Source: CAXBPY01 sp003455275 (GTDB taxonomy: Bacteria; Bacteroidota; Bacteroidia; Chitinophagales; UBA10324). From it: a stretch of DNA of 64,000 bases. Both the position numbers and the translations under genes were made by a program. A model generated the notes under the pieces. It saw nothing but the letters and a program-made list of their open reading frames with translations. It did not search any database and was not told the DNA's origin. The stretch spans positions 3,702-67,701 of the forward strand of contig CAXBPY010000007.1 in assembly GCA_963977675.1 (NCBI GenBank). Reading direction: 5' to 3'. The first letter of the stretch is position 1. Every line of letters starts with the position of its first letter. Positions 37,677 to 47,086 of the stretch are shown one piece after another.

Positions 37677-39806
37677 ATGTCTATATCTAAGGAGCGGATC
37701 TTTATCAAGTTACTCTTTCCATTTGCTGCTGGAATACTTTGCGGCTATATAACAGGAATTCAGATTTCAAGCTGGATATTAATTGCTCTGATTCCGTTAT
37801 TGCCTGCCCTTCACTTTTTAATTAATAGAAAGATTCTAACCGCTTACACTCAAGGTTGGCTATTTGGAGTAGCAGCGTTCACTTTATTTTTTTTCTCGGG
37901 CTGGTTTTCATTTTCCACTACTTATGATCTAAATGACGAAAATCATTTTATTAATTTCGGGAAAGATGAATTCGCTATTGTACGATTAACAGAGCCACCT
38001 GTGTTCAAGGAAAAATTCGCACGGTGTATTGTTGAAGTTTCTCAAACCGGATCACAAAAATTTATTCGCTCTGTATCTGGAAATGCAGTAGTCTATTTTT
38101 CACTAAATGATACTTCCAGAAATTTTCATTATGGAGATGAAATATTGATTGCAAACAATCCATCACCGTTAGACTCAGTTTCAAATCCATATCAATATGA
38201 TTACCGCGGGTATCTTGATAAAAAGAATATTCACTTTACTTTTTTTGAAAAGCAAAATCAATTTGTCCCTTTAAACATCAATCAAGGATTTTCTCTTCTG
38301 CGTTTTGCATATCAAATGCGCGACTGGTGTGTCGGAATAATTAAAAAATATGTTGGCGAAACAAAAGAGTCAGCAGTAATCGCTGCGCTGGTAGTCGGTT
38401 ATCGTGATGAAGTAAGTCCAGAAATTGTTCAGTCATTTTCATCGGCTGGTGTTGTTCACATTCTCGCGGTTTCAGGAATGCATGTGGGTATTTTATACTG
38501 GCTTCTTGATAAAATTCTTGTTTTCCTCCGAATGAATAAGAAGAAATCACTGCAATTGATCAAAGTGTTTATTTTAATGGGATTCATTTGGTTCTTCGCG
38601 ATGATTACAGGTTTAAGCGGATCGGTAGTTCGGGCATCGGCAATGCTTACTCTGTTAATCATTGGAAAAAATTACGGGAGGCATACTGATATAATTAACC
38701 TGTTGTGTGCTTCTGCCTTTTGCATTCTTGCATTTGATGTGTTTTCATTTCTTGATGCCGGATTTCAGCTTTCATTCTTTGCACTGGTTGGTATAGCACT
38801 CTTTGAAAGAAATATTTATTGGACCTTTAAACTCAGAAATAAATTTTTGCATTTATGCTGGTCAATGTGCAGCGTAAGCATAGCAGCACAGTTAGGAGTT
38901 CTTCCCCTTACCTTGTTTTATTTCAATCAATTTCCACTCATGTTTCTTGTGGCTAACATTATAGGTGTTCCACTCTCAACCGGAATATTGTTTGGAGGTG
39001 TCGGCTTATTCGCAATTTCTGGTGTTGCCAATTTTTACTCACCGATTTCAAATATTGCCTGGTGGTATGGCAAAGCGCTTGGCTTTGCAACCTGGTTGCT
39101 CGATCAGTTTATCAATTGGGTACAGCATCTTCCATATGCTTCTCTCAATATGGGGCACTTCAATATTGCTTGTTTCATTCTCGCTTTTTTCGGATTGTAT
39201 TTTCTATATGAATTTCTTGAGTGGAAGATTCAAAGGAAATTAATTTATGCATTATCAGTAGCACTTATCATTTCTTTCATATATAACTATTCTAATATTA
39301 AAGAAATGAATAGGCGCGAAATAATGTTTCTTCATTTCGGAAAAGGAAACTTATATGTTTTCCGCGAACGGAATAACAGCCTGATGTTAGGCGATTCGTC
39401 CTTGCTTTCTGATGGATATTTTTTACAATACACCAATAGTTATTTGAAAAAGACTTGCGTGAATCATCTTCAGATCCTGCCGCTTGAAAAAATCAATGAC
39501 ACTAGTTCTGTAAACTGGAATCATTTTCATTCGCGGGGAAAATTTATCTCTTTCGATGGACTGCATGGTGCCGTGCTTGATCAAAGTGATATCAGTTCTG
39601 ACAAAAAACTAAAACTTGATTTTGTAATTGCAGATGCTGCAAGCAATAAACCTGATTTGATAAAAGAAAATTATTCTCCAAAAGTTTGGGTTGCAGATGC
39701 TGATGTTAAAAGTTTAGCATTGGAGGAAGTAAAGGGCATTTGTGCATCATTAAGTTTGCAATTTCATTTTCTGCCGGTCGACGGCGCATACATCAAACAA
39801 TTCTGA
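37677..39806 (+). CDS. ComEC/Rec2 family DNA-uptake channel protein
   Basis: 709 residues. An N-terminal DUF4131-like membrane region and an OB-like segment (~110-190) are followed by the competence domain. It carries GYRDEVSPEIVQSFSSAGVVHILAVSGMHVG near residue 240 and about eight further membrane segments. The last ~180 residues are a degenerate, non-metal-binding remnant of the beta-lactamase-like domain, with no HxHxDH motif. ComEC carries single-stranded DNA across the inner membrane. No other competence genes are nearby. The next gene starts 1 base after the stop. Confidence 0.9.
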   Translation: MSISKERIFIKLLFPFAAGILCGYITGIQISSWILIALIPLLPALHFLINRKILTAYTQGWLFGVAAFTLFFFSGWFSFSTTYDLNDENHFINFGKDEFAIVRLTEPPVFKEKFARCIVEVSQTGSQKFIRSVSGNAVVYFSLNDTSRNFHYGDEILIANNPSPLDSVSNPYQYDYRGYLDKKNIHFTFFEKQNQFVPLNINQGFSLLRFAYQMRDWCVGIIKKYVGETKESAVIAALVVGYRDEVSPEIVQSFSSAGVVHILAVSGMHVGILYWLLDKILVFLRMNKKKSLQLIKVFILMGFIWFFAMITGLSGSVVRASAMLTLLIIGKNYGRHTDIINLLCASAFCILAFDVFSFLDAGFQLSFFALVGIALFERNIYWTFKLRNKFLHLCWSMCSVSIAAQLGVLPLTLFYFNQFPLMFLVANIIGVPLSTGILFGGVGLFAISGVANFYSPISNIAWWYGKALGFATWLLDQFINWVQHLPYASLNMGHFNIACFILAFFGLYFLYEFLEWKIQRKLIYALSVALIISFIYNYSNIKEMNRREIMFLHFGKGNLYVFRERNNSLMLGDSSLLSDGYFLQYTNSYLKKTCVNHLQILPLEKINDTSSVNWNHFHSRGKFISFDGLHGAVLDQSDISSDKKLKLDFVIADAASNKPDLIKENYSPKVWVADADVKSLALEEVKGICASLSLQFHFLPVDGAYIKQF

Positions 39807-39807
39807 C

Positions 39808-40584
39808 ATGGAAAATATTGTTCTCTATGAACTCAGCAATCGCGTTGCATATATTACTCTTAATCGTGAGGATCGCCGTAATGCATTAAACCCCGAAATG
39901 ATCAATGCATTATCAGCTGCATTAACGAAAGCAGGAAATGATTCTAGTGTAAAGGTGATCGTGATTCGCGCAAATGGAAATGTATTTTGCTCAGGAGCGG
40001 ATCTTGCCCACTTGCAAAAATTGCAGAGCAATTCATTCGAAGAAAATTTATCTGACAGCCTGCTTCTGGCCGAATTGTTTAAGACAATTTACCTTCATCC
40101 GAAAATTATTATTGCTCAGGTTGAAGGTGCTGCTATAGCCGGGGGGTGTGGACTTGCAACTGTTTGTGATTTCACTTTTGCCACTCCGGACTCACGATTT
40201 GGATATACTGAAGCAAGAATCGGATTTGTTCCTGCTATCGTAATGTTTTTTCTAATCAGAAAAATCGGAGAAGCCAAAGCGAAACAATTCTTATATACAG
40301 GTAAATTAACTGACGCTCAAACTGCGTTCGATTCAGGATTGATAAATAAAATTTATTCAGCAGAAAGCATTCGGCAGTCAGTTCAGGAATTTGCAGAGGG
40401 AATATGCCGTGATTCATCTGCTCAGTCTTTAACAATGACAAAACTGATGATCGCAAATGTTCAATCACTTTCGCTCGAAGATGCCATGAACTATGCCGCA
40501 CGAATGAATGCAAATGCTCGTGAAACTGATGATTGCCGCAAGGGCATCAGCGCTTTTCTGAATAAGGAAACTATTCAATGGTGA
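39808..40584 (+). CDS. Enoyl-CoA hydratase/isomerase family protein
   Basis: 258-residue crotonase-fold enzyme. The oxyanion-hole motifs NVFCSGADLAHL and EGAAIAGGCGLATVCD are present. A catalytic Glu candidate sits in EARIGFVPA. It resembles the methylglutaconyl-CoA hydratase branch, but the substrate is not certain. It follows comEC by 1 base and precedes the NUDIX gene by 12 bases, so the three genes look like one transcript despite unrelated functions. Confidence 0.88.
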   Translation: MENIVLYELSNRVAYITLNREDRRNALNPEMINALSAALTKAGNDSSVKVIVIRANGNVFCSGADLAHLQKLQSNSFEENLSDSLLLAELFKTIYLHPKIIIAQVEGAAIAGGCGLATVCDFTFATPDSRFGYTEARIGFVPAIVMFFLIRKIGEAKAKQFLYTGKLTDAQTAFDSGLINKIYSAESIRQSVQEFAEGICRDSSAQSLTMTKLMIANVQSLSLEDAMNYAARMNANARETDDCRKGISAFLNKETIQW

Positions 40585-40596
40585 TCCGGATTTATT

Positions 40597-41046
40597 ATGA
40601 TTGAGAAATTTAACATTCGTGTTTATGGATTACTAATTAATGAAAACAACGAAGTATTGGTTACAGATGAATATGAATTCGGGAAGGAGTTTACAAAATT
40701 TCCGGGAGGCGGACTGGAACTTGGCGAAGGATTAAAAGATGGATTGATTCGCGAATGGAAGGAAGAATTAAATCAGGAAATAGAAGTGCTGAATCATTTT
40801 TATACTACCGATTTTTTTCAGCAATCAGGTTTTAACGAAAAGCATCAGCTCATCAGTGTGTACTATTTGGTTAAAACCAATTTCAAATTCACTGTTAAAA
40901 TTTCACAAATTCCTTTTGATTTTGAAAACAGAAATGCAGAAGAAGTAATTTCATTCCGATGGATAAAACTTGATCATATGCTTCCGTCGCAACTCACATT
41001 TCCGATTGACAAACTCGTGAGTGAGATGCTGCTTGTTAAACAATAG
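40597..41046 (+). CDS. NUDIX hydrolase
   Basis: 149 residues. The Nudix box reads GGGLELGEGLKDGLIREWKE-E, matching Gx5Ex7REUxEE, with Asn in place of the last conserved Gly. The first strand RVYGLLINENNEVLV is typical. The substrate is unknown; family members hydrolyse nucleoside diphosphates linked to various groups. Its 3' end overlaps the convergent DUF4328 gene by 11 bases. Confidence 0.9.
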   Translation: MIEKFNIRVYGLLINENNEVLVTDEYEFGKEFTKFPGGGLELGEGLKDGLIREWKEELNQEIEVLNHFYTTDFFQQSGFNEKHQLISVYYLVKTNFKFTVKISQIPFDFENRNAEEVISFRWIKLDHMLPSQLTFPIDKLVSEMLLVKQ

Positions 41047-41710
41047 GAGAATGATCAGGAATGATCAAATGATTTTCAGGTTCATCTTCAATCTCCATAT
41101 CTTTTAATTCCAGTTCGAAAGGAATCATTCTGTATATAATTTGTATACCAATGATCTGATGAAACAAATAAATCGTGTAAATAATAATCTGGCCAATAGT
41201 GTTAACAGTTAACACTGTTCTTTCGTGCCTGTAAATTATTACATAAAATGAATTGATAAGCGATAAACAAAACACAAGGATATAAAATAGCCACCATGTA
41301 GAAACCAAATTAACTGATTCTACTTCCTTTCGAATTTTTAGCTGTGTCTTGGTCCACACTTCGTTCAATATTTGATATGGTATATAAAAATTTAAGATTG
41401 GAACAAACCATCCTCCCGCAGCCCACCCTTCTGTGTGCAAAAGCGAAGTTTTAGATTGATGTAAATTGAAATATGCCCGGCGCATCCAAAGTATAAAAGA
41501 GATAAACGCCACCACCCGAATAAGTCCAAATCCATAAAGAATTACTCTAACTCTGAAATCATTATTCATTGCATCTCCTCTTTCAATCAATGGTTCATTC
41601 AGTAATTGCAATTGCATAATAAAAGAAACAATGCTTATCAATATTGTAATGACTACCAGAGATGCTGTGATAATGACAATGTTTGCGCGGAATCTGTTTG
41701 GTCGAATCAT
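41036..41710 (-). CDS. DUF4328 membrane protein
   Basis: 224 residues with about five membrane segments. The signature ILWMRRAYFNLHQ followed by GWAAGGWFVPILNFYIPYQILNEVW matches DUF4328. Function unknown. It lies 15 bases downstream of the GNAT acetyltransferase gene and is likely cotranscribed with it. Confidence 0.82.
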   Translation of the reverse strand: MIRPNRFRANIVIITASLVVITILISIVSFIMQLQLLNEPLIERGDAMNNDFRVRVILYGFGLIRVVAFISFILWMRRAYFNLHQSKTSLLHTEGWAAGGWFVPILNFYIPYQILNEVWTKTQLKIRKEVESVNLVSTWWLFYILVFCLSLINSFYVIIYRHERTVLTVNTIGQIIIYTIYLFHQIIGIQIIYRMIPFELELKDMEIEDEPENHLIIPDHSPIV

Positions 41711-41725
41711 AAGGTGTTAAATATT

Positions 41726-42232
41726 CTAAATATTCTTTTCAAGTATCACGAACTCAAGATGTGTTTTTGGCAAACCAAATTTGGGGTCATTCTCCGGAAA
41801 AGGTTTTCTAATTCCGGAATTATAATATCCATGTTTCAAATACCAATTTATCAATTCAATTCTTGCTGTAAGCACTGTCATATAAATTTTATGGCAATTT
41901 TTTTTTCGCGCATGATCTTCAGCTGCAGCCAAAAATTTTTTTCCAAGACCTTTCCCCTGCAGGTTTGGTTTTACAGTCAACATTCCGAGGTATAGCTTAT
42001 CACCATGCGCTTCTAACTGAACGCAACCTTTTATCTGATTATCTTCCTTAAAAATCAAAACATCGCAACCTGGTTTGTTTATCATTTCAATCAGTCGGGC
42101 TTCATCTATCCTTATTCCACCAAGCAAATCAGCTTCGGTGGTCCATCCAATTTTAGATGATTCTCCCCTGTAGGCTGAGTTTACCAGGATATTTAATTCT
42201 TTTACATCGTCAATGGTTGCAACAGAAATCAT
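41726..42232 (-). CDS. GNAT family N-acetyltransferase
   Basis: 168 residues. The acetyl-CoA binding motif A reads LTVKPNLQGKGLGKKFL, preceded by a GCVQLEAHG strand. A C-terminal WYLKHGYYNSGIRKPFP completes the fold. The substrate cannot be inferred. ATG 42232 was chosen because the fold starts at ISVATIDDV; an upstream ATG at 42292 adds a basic stretch without similarity to the family. Confidence 0.87.
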   Translation of the reverse strand: MISVATIDDVKELNILVNSAYRGESSKIGWTTEADLLGGIRIDEARLIEMINKPGCDVLIFKEDNQIKGCVQLEAHGDKLYLGMLTVKPNLQGKGLGKKFLAAAEDHARKKNCHKIYMTVLTARIELINWYLKHGYYNSGIRKPFPENDPKFGLPKTHLEFVILEKNI

Positions 42233-42394
42233 TTTGTTTTCAAAATAAATCCGAAACTTAACAATTGCCTTTGAAACTGTAATACAAACCAAAATAATTT
42301 GAAAAGCTTCTCATCAGTTTTAACCCGGACGATTACTTTTATAGAGTTAATTTTTTTAACAGATAACAATCGAGACATCAGAAAAATAAATCGC

Positions 42395-44263
42395 ATGAGT
42401 AAAAAATTTTCCCTTTCTCTTATCACTTTATTCTTTTTTATAAAAGCAAATGCAACACATATTATAGGTGGCGAAATTTCTTATAAATGTCTTGGTGGCG
42501 ATGTGTATGAATTTACTGTAAAGATTTACCGCGATTGTTTTAATGGTGTTCCTCCTTTAGATACTCCTGCTTATTTCACCATATTTAAAAACATCGACAA
42601 CTCAGTCTATTTCAATCCTACCGTTTCCATTCTGAGTGATTCTATTATTCCGAATAATTCTCCAAGCCCTTGCCTTCTTGTTCCACCAAATGTTTGTGTT
42701 GAGGAAGGCACATATATTTTTCAGGCCGTTCTTCCTCCTACCCCACTTGGTTATACTGTTGCATATCAGCGATGCTGCCGTAATGCTTCCATCTTAAATA
42801 TTACGGATCCTGGTAATACTGGTGCAACCTATACAGCCGAACTAAATGATAATGTGCTCGCTCAATGTAATAACAGTCCATACTTTGTAAACTATCCTCC
42901 TATTGTAATTTGTGCAGGCCAGCCGCTTGTTTTTGATCACTCTGCTTTTGATGCGGATGGCGACAGCCTGGTTTATGGATTATGCCAACCTTATAAAGGA
43001 GCTGAGCCGCCAAATAATTCTCAACCTGTTACAGCTTCTTCTCCTCCATATTTCGGTGTTACCTACGCTGCAGGGTATACATATTTAAATCCAATGGATG
43101 GAAATCCACCACTTGCAATTGATCCTGTCACCGGATTGCTGACCATTACTCCAACTACTGTTGGACAATTTGTAGTAGGGGTTTGCGTAAAAGAATATCG
43201 CAACGGAGTCTATATGGGTATGCATGCCCGCGACTTTCAATTTAATGTTGTGAACTGTCAACCTACGGTTGTGGCATCACTTCCTGCAATCATCAACAGC
43301 TGCAACGGCTACTTTTTCAATTTCGATAATAACAGCATTGGTGGCATCACTTATCATTGGGATTTTGGAGATGGAAGTACAGCGACTTCTCAATTTGCTT
43401 CGCATACCTATAGCGACACTGGAATTTTTACAGTCCAGTTGATTGTAAATCCCGGGACAATTTGCAGCGACACTGCATATTGCGATGTGTATGTTTATCC
43501 GAATCTGATCGGAGCAATGATTGCCGCAGGTGGCTGCCCGAACACTCCAATTCCATTTCAAGATGCCTCAACCTCAACTTACGGAGGTATAAATTCATGG
43601 CAGTGGAGTTTTGGTGATGGCGGCACCTCTACAGAACAAAACCCCGAACACACTTATAGTAATCCTGGACCTTATAATATTACACTGATAGTTGGAACAA
43701 GTTTTGGTTGTGCAGACACAGTGAATCAAACAATAAATGTTTATCCTGCTGATCCGGAAACAACAACACCAAAAGATACCACTATAATTTATGGCACCTC
43801 TGTTCAAATGAATGTTGATGGCGGAACCTCATGGTCATGGTTTCCTGCCACCGGTTTGAATAATGCTGCAATAGCTAATCCGGTTGCTACTCCATCGGCC
43901 ACTACGACCTATACAGTAACAATTATGTCTGCAAATGGTTGTGCAATGATTGACTCAGTGGTCATTCATATTGTATTTGAACCCCAGGTTGTAATGCCTA
44001 ATGCATTCTCTCCAAACTTTGATGGTAAAAATGATTTCTTCCATCCGTTAATTGTTGGCGTGGTTGATAAAGCAATTTTCAGAATTTATAATCGATGGGG
44101 TCAATTGATTTATGAAAGCACTGATGCTTATGGATCAGGTTGGGATGGAAACTATAAAGGTGTCCCTCAGCCGCTGGGGGTATATGTTTATACTTTTGAT
44201 TGTGAAGGTGCCATGACCGGAACACCATTTAAGTTTAAAGGGAATGTAACCCTTTTAAGATAA
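42395..44263 (+). CDS. Gliding-motility-associated (CHU_C / T9SS type B) protein with PKD domains
   Basis: 622 residues. A signal peptide ends at KANATH, followed by IIGGEISYKCLGGDVYEF, a common N-terminal module of large Bacteroidota surface proteins. Two PKD domains follow (YHWDFGDGSTA and WQWSFGDGGTS). The C-terminus is a CHU_C domain: PNAFSPNFDGKND, IYNRWGQLIYE, WDGNYKGVPQPLGVYVY, GNVTLLR. It is predicted to be exported by the type IX system through the type B signal. ATG 42395 gives the signal peptide. It ends 2 bases before convergent thiG. Confidence 0.9.
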   Translation: MSKKFSLSLITLFFFIKANATHIIGGEISYKCLGGDVYEFTVKIYRDCFNGVPPLDTPAYFTIFKNIDNSVYFNPTVSILSDSIIPNNSPSPCLLVPPNVCVEEGTYIFQAVLPPTPLGYTVAYQRCCRNASILNITDPGNTGATYTAELNDNVLAQCNNSPYFVNYPPIVICAGQPLVFDHSAFDADGDSLVYGLCQPYKGAEPPNNSQPVTASSPPYFGVTYAAGYTYLNPMDGNPPLAIDPVTGLLTITPTTVGQFVVGVCVKEYRNGVYMGMHARDFQFNVVNCQPTVVASLPAIINSCNGYFFNFDNNSIGGITYHWDFGDGSTATSQFASHTYSDTGIFTVQLIVNPGTICSDTAYCDVYVYPNLIGAMIAAGGCPNTPIPFQDASTSTYGGINSWQWSFGDGGTSTEQNPEHTYSNPGPYNITLIVGTSFGCADTVNQTINVYPADPETTTPKDTTIIYGTSVQMNVDGGTSWSWFPATGLNNAAIANPVATPSATTTYTVTIMSANGCAMIDSVVIHIVFEPQVVMPNAFSPNFDGKNDFFHPLIVGVVDKAIFRIYNRWGQLIYESTDAYGSGWDGNYKGVPQPLGVYVYTFDCEGAMTGTPFKFKGNVTLLR

Positions 44264-44265
44264 CA

Positions 44266-45039
44266 TCAATCCAACAGTAAACTTAAATCAATAGTGCTGC
44301 TTGCTTCTGCGTGCATGAGTGGCGATGCGAGTTTGCTTTCAAATCCTTCTCGTCCTGCAATAACTGCGAGTTTAAATGCCTCTGCCATTTTAACGGGGTT
44401 TCCTGCTATTGCAATAGCAGTATTAACTAAAACAGCATCAGCTCCCAATTCCATTGCAAGCGCAGCATGTGATGGTGCTCCTATGCCAGCATCAACCACA
44501 ACTGGAATTGTAGATTGAGCAATTATTATTTCAAGCATAGCCCGCGTTTGTAAACCATTATTCGACCCAATGGGAGAACCAAGTGGCATCACTGCTGCTG
44601 TTCCTGCATCTTCTAACTTTTTACACAAAACAGGATCTGCATTAACATATGGAAGAACAATGAATCCAAGTTTTACTAAATCCTGAGCTGCTTTTAATGT
44701 TTCAACCGGATCAGGAAGCAGATAGCGGGGATCCGGATGAATTTCAAGTTTGAGCCAATTAGTTTGCAATGCTTCGCGCGCCATTTGTGCTGCAAGTACA
44801 GCTTCTTTTGCATTCCGCACTCCGCTTGTGTTTGGGAGTAGGGTAATATTTGGTTGCTGAATATGAAGGAGCATATCGTCTTCTTCCTTCCATGCATCTA
44901 CCCTGCGAAGCGCGACCGTTACCATCTCTGATCCGCTTGCTTCAATTGATTTTTTCATTACTTCATTCGAACCGAATTTTCCTGTTCCGAGAAAAAGGCG
45001 TGATGAAAATTCTTTTCCGGCTATAATTAAATTCTTCAT
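44266..45039 (-). CDS. thiG: Thiazole synthase ThiG
   Basis: 257-residue cytoplasmic enzyme that builds the thiazole phosphate ring from deoxyxylulose phosphate, ThiS-thiocarboxylate and dehydroglycine. It shows SSRLFLGTGKFGSN at the N-terminus, the catalytic-Lys region KLEIHPDPRYLLPD, MPLGSPIGSNNG and VVDAGIGAPSHAALAMELGADAVL. Length is typical. It is the last gene of the thi operon here; thiH, which usually follows and supplies dehydroglycine, is missing at this position. Confidence 0.96.
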   Translation of the reverse strand: MKNLIIAGKEFSSRLFLGTGKFGSNEVMKKSIEASGSEMVTVALRRVDAWKEEDDMLLHIQQPNITLLPNTSGVRNAKEAVLAAQMAREALQTNWLKLEIHPDPRYLLPDPVETLKAAQDLVKLGFIVLPYVNADPVLCKKLEDAGTAAVMPLGSPIGSNNGLQTRAMLEIIIAQSTIPVVVDAGIGAPSHAALAMELGADAVLVNTAIAIAGNPVKMAEAFKLAVIAGREGFESKLASPLMHAEASSTIDLSLLLD

Positions 45040-45041
45040 GA

Positions 45042-45680
45042 TTAAATGATTTGGGTTTGAAATTTTTCTTTCAAAGATTTTACGCTTGAAGAAATATTAT
45101 TTGAACTTGCAATCATGGATGAGACAGCTACGCCATAAATTCCAAGGTTAATAAAAAACCCGACATCGCTTTCCATAACACCTCCAATTGCAAAGAGGGG
45201 AAGAGAAAGGTTTCTTTCTTTATACGCTGTCATTATTTTTTCAAATCCTGCTCGACCAAGAATTGGGTTCAAATTATTTTTTGTAGCAGTGAAACGAAAA
45301 GGCCCGATGCCGGCATAGTCTGCACCTTCATGCACACATTGCAAAACATCCTCAAATGAATTTGTGCTACCTCCGATTATGAATTCATTGCCAAGAATTT
45401 TTCTTGCTTCAGAAATTTTCATATCATTTTTTCCAAGATGAACTCCATGAGCGCGGGATTCCATACACAACTCGATCGAATCGTTTATAATCAGAGTGGC
45501 TGAAAATTCATCGCATATTTTTTTTAACTGTAGTGCTTCAATCAATTTAATATCATCTGCGGAAGTTTTGTTTCTATACTGTATCCATCTGACACCATGA
45601 ATTAGGGCGCTTCTCACTTTCGAAAAAAGCTCATCAGCGTTTGAATTGTCAGTGATAAACTGAATTCGTTCAAACTTCAT
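45042..45680 (-). CDS. thiE: Thiamine-phosphate synthase
   Basis: 212 residues. It joins the pyrimidine and thiazole moieties to form thiamine phosphate. Conserved motifs are VRWIQYRNK (~32-40), INDSIELC, GVHLGKNDM, YAGIGPFRFT and FAIGGV. These are intact, unlike in the second ThiE-like gene of this operon. It overlaps thiD by 11 bases and lies 2 bases before thiG. Confidence 0.92.
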   Translation of the reverse strand: MKFERIQFITDNSNADELFSKVRSALIHGVRWIQYRNKTSADDIKLIEALQLKKICDEFSATLIINDSIELCMESRAHGVHLGKNDMKISEARKILGNEFIIGGSTNSFEDVLQCVHEGADYAGIGPFRFTATKNNLNPILGRAGFEKIMTAYKERNLSLPLFAIGGVMESDVGFFINLGIYGVAVSSMIASSNNISSSVKSLKEKFQTQII

Positions 45681-46437
45681 TTGAAATAAATTTTATCTGA
45701 TGGTGATAACCCAGCAAATCTGAAGTACTGAGCAGATATTGCATGACATAATCTTTTCCATTCCTGCACGCTTCTTCCAGATCTTTCCCTAAAGCTAATT
45801 GTGAAGCAATGGCAGATGAAAGAACGCATCCTGATCCGTGTTTAGTACCATTAAATCTATCACCGCTGATTGAAATAATTTTTTCATTGGTAAATAGAAG
45901 ATCAGTACTGCTTTCGCTTTCAGAATGTCCGCCTTTAAGCAAAACATTGCATTGCCTGGCGAGATAGAGTGCAGCCTTCTCTTCGTCTTCAATTCCTGTA
46001 ATTACTCTCGCTTCAAAAATATTAGGCGTAAGCAGAGTGATATTTTCAAGTTCGTCAATCCAGTTTTCATTCTTCAAATGAAAATCAAAGCCGCTTGAGC
46101 TTTTCATAACAGGATCCCAAACAATGGCAATAGATTTATTTTGTGAGATAAGAAAATCTGTAACTGATTTAAGCATGGCAATATCTTTCACAATTCCAAT
46201 CTTAGCAGCAGCCGGTTTATAAATCTCAAAAAGTGTAATTAGTTGTTTGAGAATTTGATCTTCAGATAACCAATCAATCCCATAAACGGACTTTTCATTT
46301 TGATATGTAATGCCTGTGCAAACTCCGAGACCATGAACTCCGTTTTGCTCCATGGTTTTAATATCAGCAAGCAACCCAGCCCCTCCGCTTGAATCTAAAC
46401 CGGCTATACTGACACAGAATTTTGAAGTTCTTTCCAT
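45670..46437 (-). CDS. thiD: Hydroxymethylpyrimidine (phosphate) kinase
   Basis: 255 residues. It phosphorylates HMP and HMP-P to give the pyrimidine diphosphate substrate of ThiE. The ribokinase-type motifs are SIAGLDSSGGAGLLADIKT at the N-terminus, WDPVMKSSSG, LLTPN and the anion-hole GTKHGSGCVLSSAIA. It overlaps the upstream ThiE-like gene by 34 bases and thiE by 11. Confidence 0.95.
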   Translation of the reverse strand: MERTSKFCVSIAGLDSSGGAGLLADIKTMEQNGVHGLGVCTGITYQNEKSVYGIDWLSEDQILKQLITLFEIYKPAAAKIGIVKDIAMLKSVTDFLISQNKSIAIVWDPVMKSSSGFDFHLKNENWIDELENITLLTPNIFEARVITGIEDEEKAALYLARQCNVLLKGGHSESESSTDLLFTNEKIISISGDRFNGTKHGSGCVLSSAIASQLALGKDLEEACRNGKDYVMQYLLSTSDLLGYHHQIKFISNEV

Positions 46438-47048
46438 TTTGCCATTACTCTTTTAAACTCTTCGACAGGTTCCTTATGAGTCCACACACTTCCTACTAAG
46501 GCACAACCTTTAAATCCATAATTCTTTACAGCATCTAGTTTATCGTACTCCACGCCACCAAGCGCAAACACATTCATTCTTGTTTTTTGTAATGCTTCGC
46601 GAAGTGTGAAATCACTGAAAGTATTTTTATAACCAATTTTAGAAATGCTATCGAAAATCGGGCTTAGAAAAACATAAGTATATCCCGGGTTCCCTTTAAG
46701 CAAACTATTGGGCGAATGATAAGATGCGCTGATGCTTACTTCAGGGCGGCGAAACTTTATCCATTGCAGCATGATCCATGATTTAAAATATTTTTTCTTC
46801 CGGTGCCTCTCAGTCATATGAATTCCCTTTAGCTTTAGAGGAACACATAATTCATGATGGTGATGAATGACAACTCTGTTGCGGTATTTTTTATCAATCC
46901 TTTCAATATATTCTCTTAACTGCTGGGTTGAATACTTTGGTTTTCTAATATGATAAGTTTCCAATCCAAGTTCGAACATTTCGCGAAGAAGCAAGTGCTC
47001 GTCTACGAAGTCCTTGGTATCACTCATCAAGATAATTCCTTCCTTCAT
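46404..47048 (-). CDS. TenI/ThiE-like protein (second thiamine-phosphate synthase homologue)
   Basis: 214 residues with a TIM-barrel ThiE/TenI fold: LETYHIRKP, KGIHMTERH, VFLSPIFDSISKIGY, VFALGGV and CALVGSVW. Several ThiE substrate residues are changed: the QYR.K motif is replaced by YHIRKPKYS, and the Asp after GVHL is replaced (IHMTER). The sequence also carries an unusual HHHH run (~57-60). A TenI-type thiazole tautomerase role is more likely than ThiE activity, since a complete ThiE lies two genes downstream. It sits between thiC and thiD in the operon. Confidence 0.82.
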   Translation of the reverse strand: MKEGIILMSDTKDFVDEHLLLREMFELGLETYHIRKPKYSTQQLREYIERIDKKYRNRVVIHHHHELCVPLKLKGIHMTERHRKKKYFKSWIMLQWIKFRRPEVSISASYHSPNSLLKGNPGYTYVFLSPIFDSISKIGYKNTFSDFTLREALQKTRMNVFALGGVEYDKLDAVKNYGFKGCALVGSVWTHKEPVEEFKRVMAKWKELQNSVSV

Positions 47049-47086
47049 ATATGTAACTTAAATTAATAATTGAAATTAATAATTAT

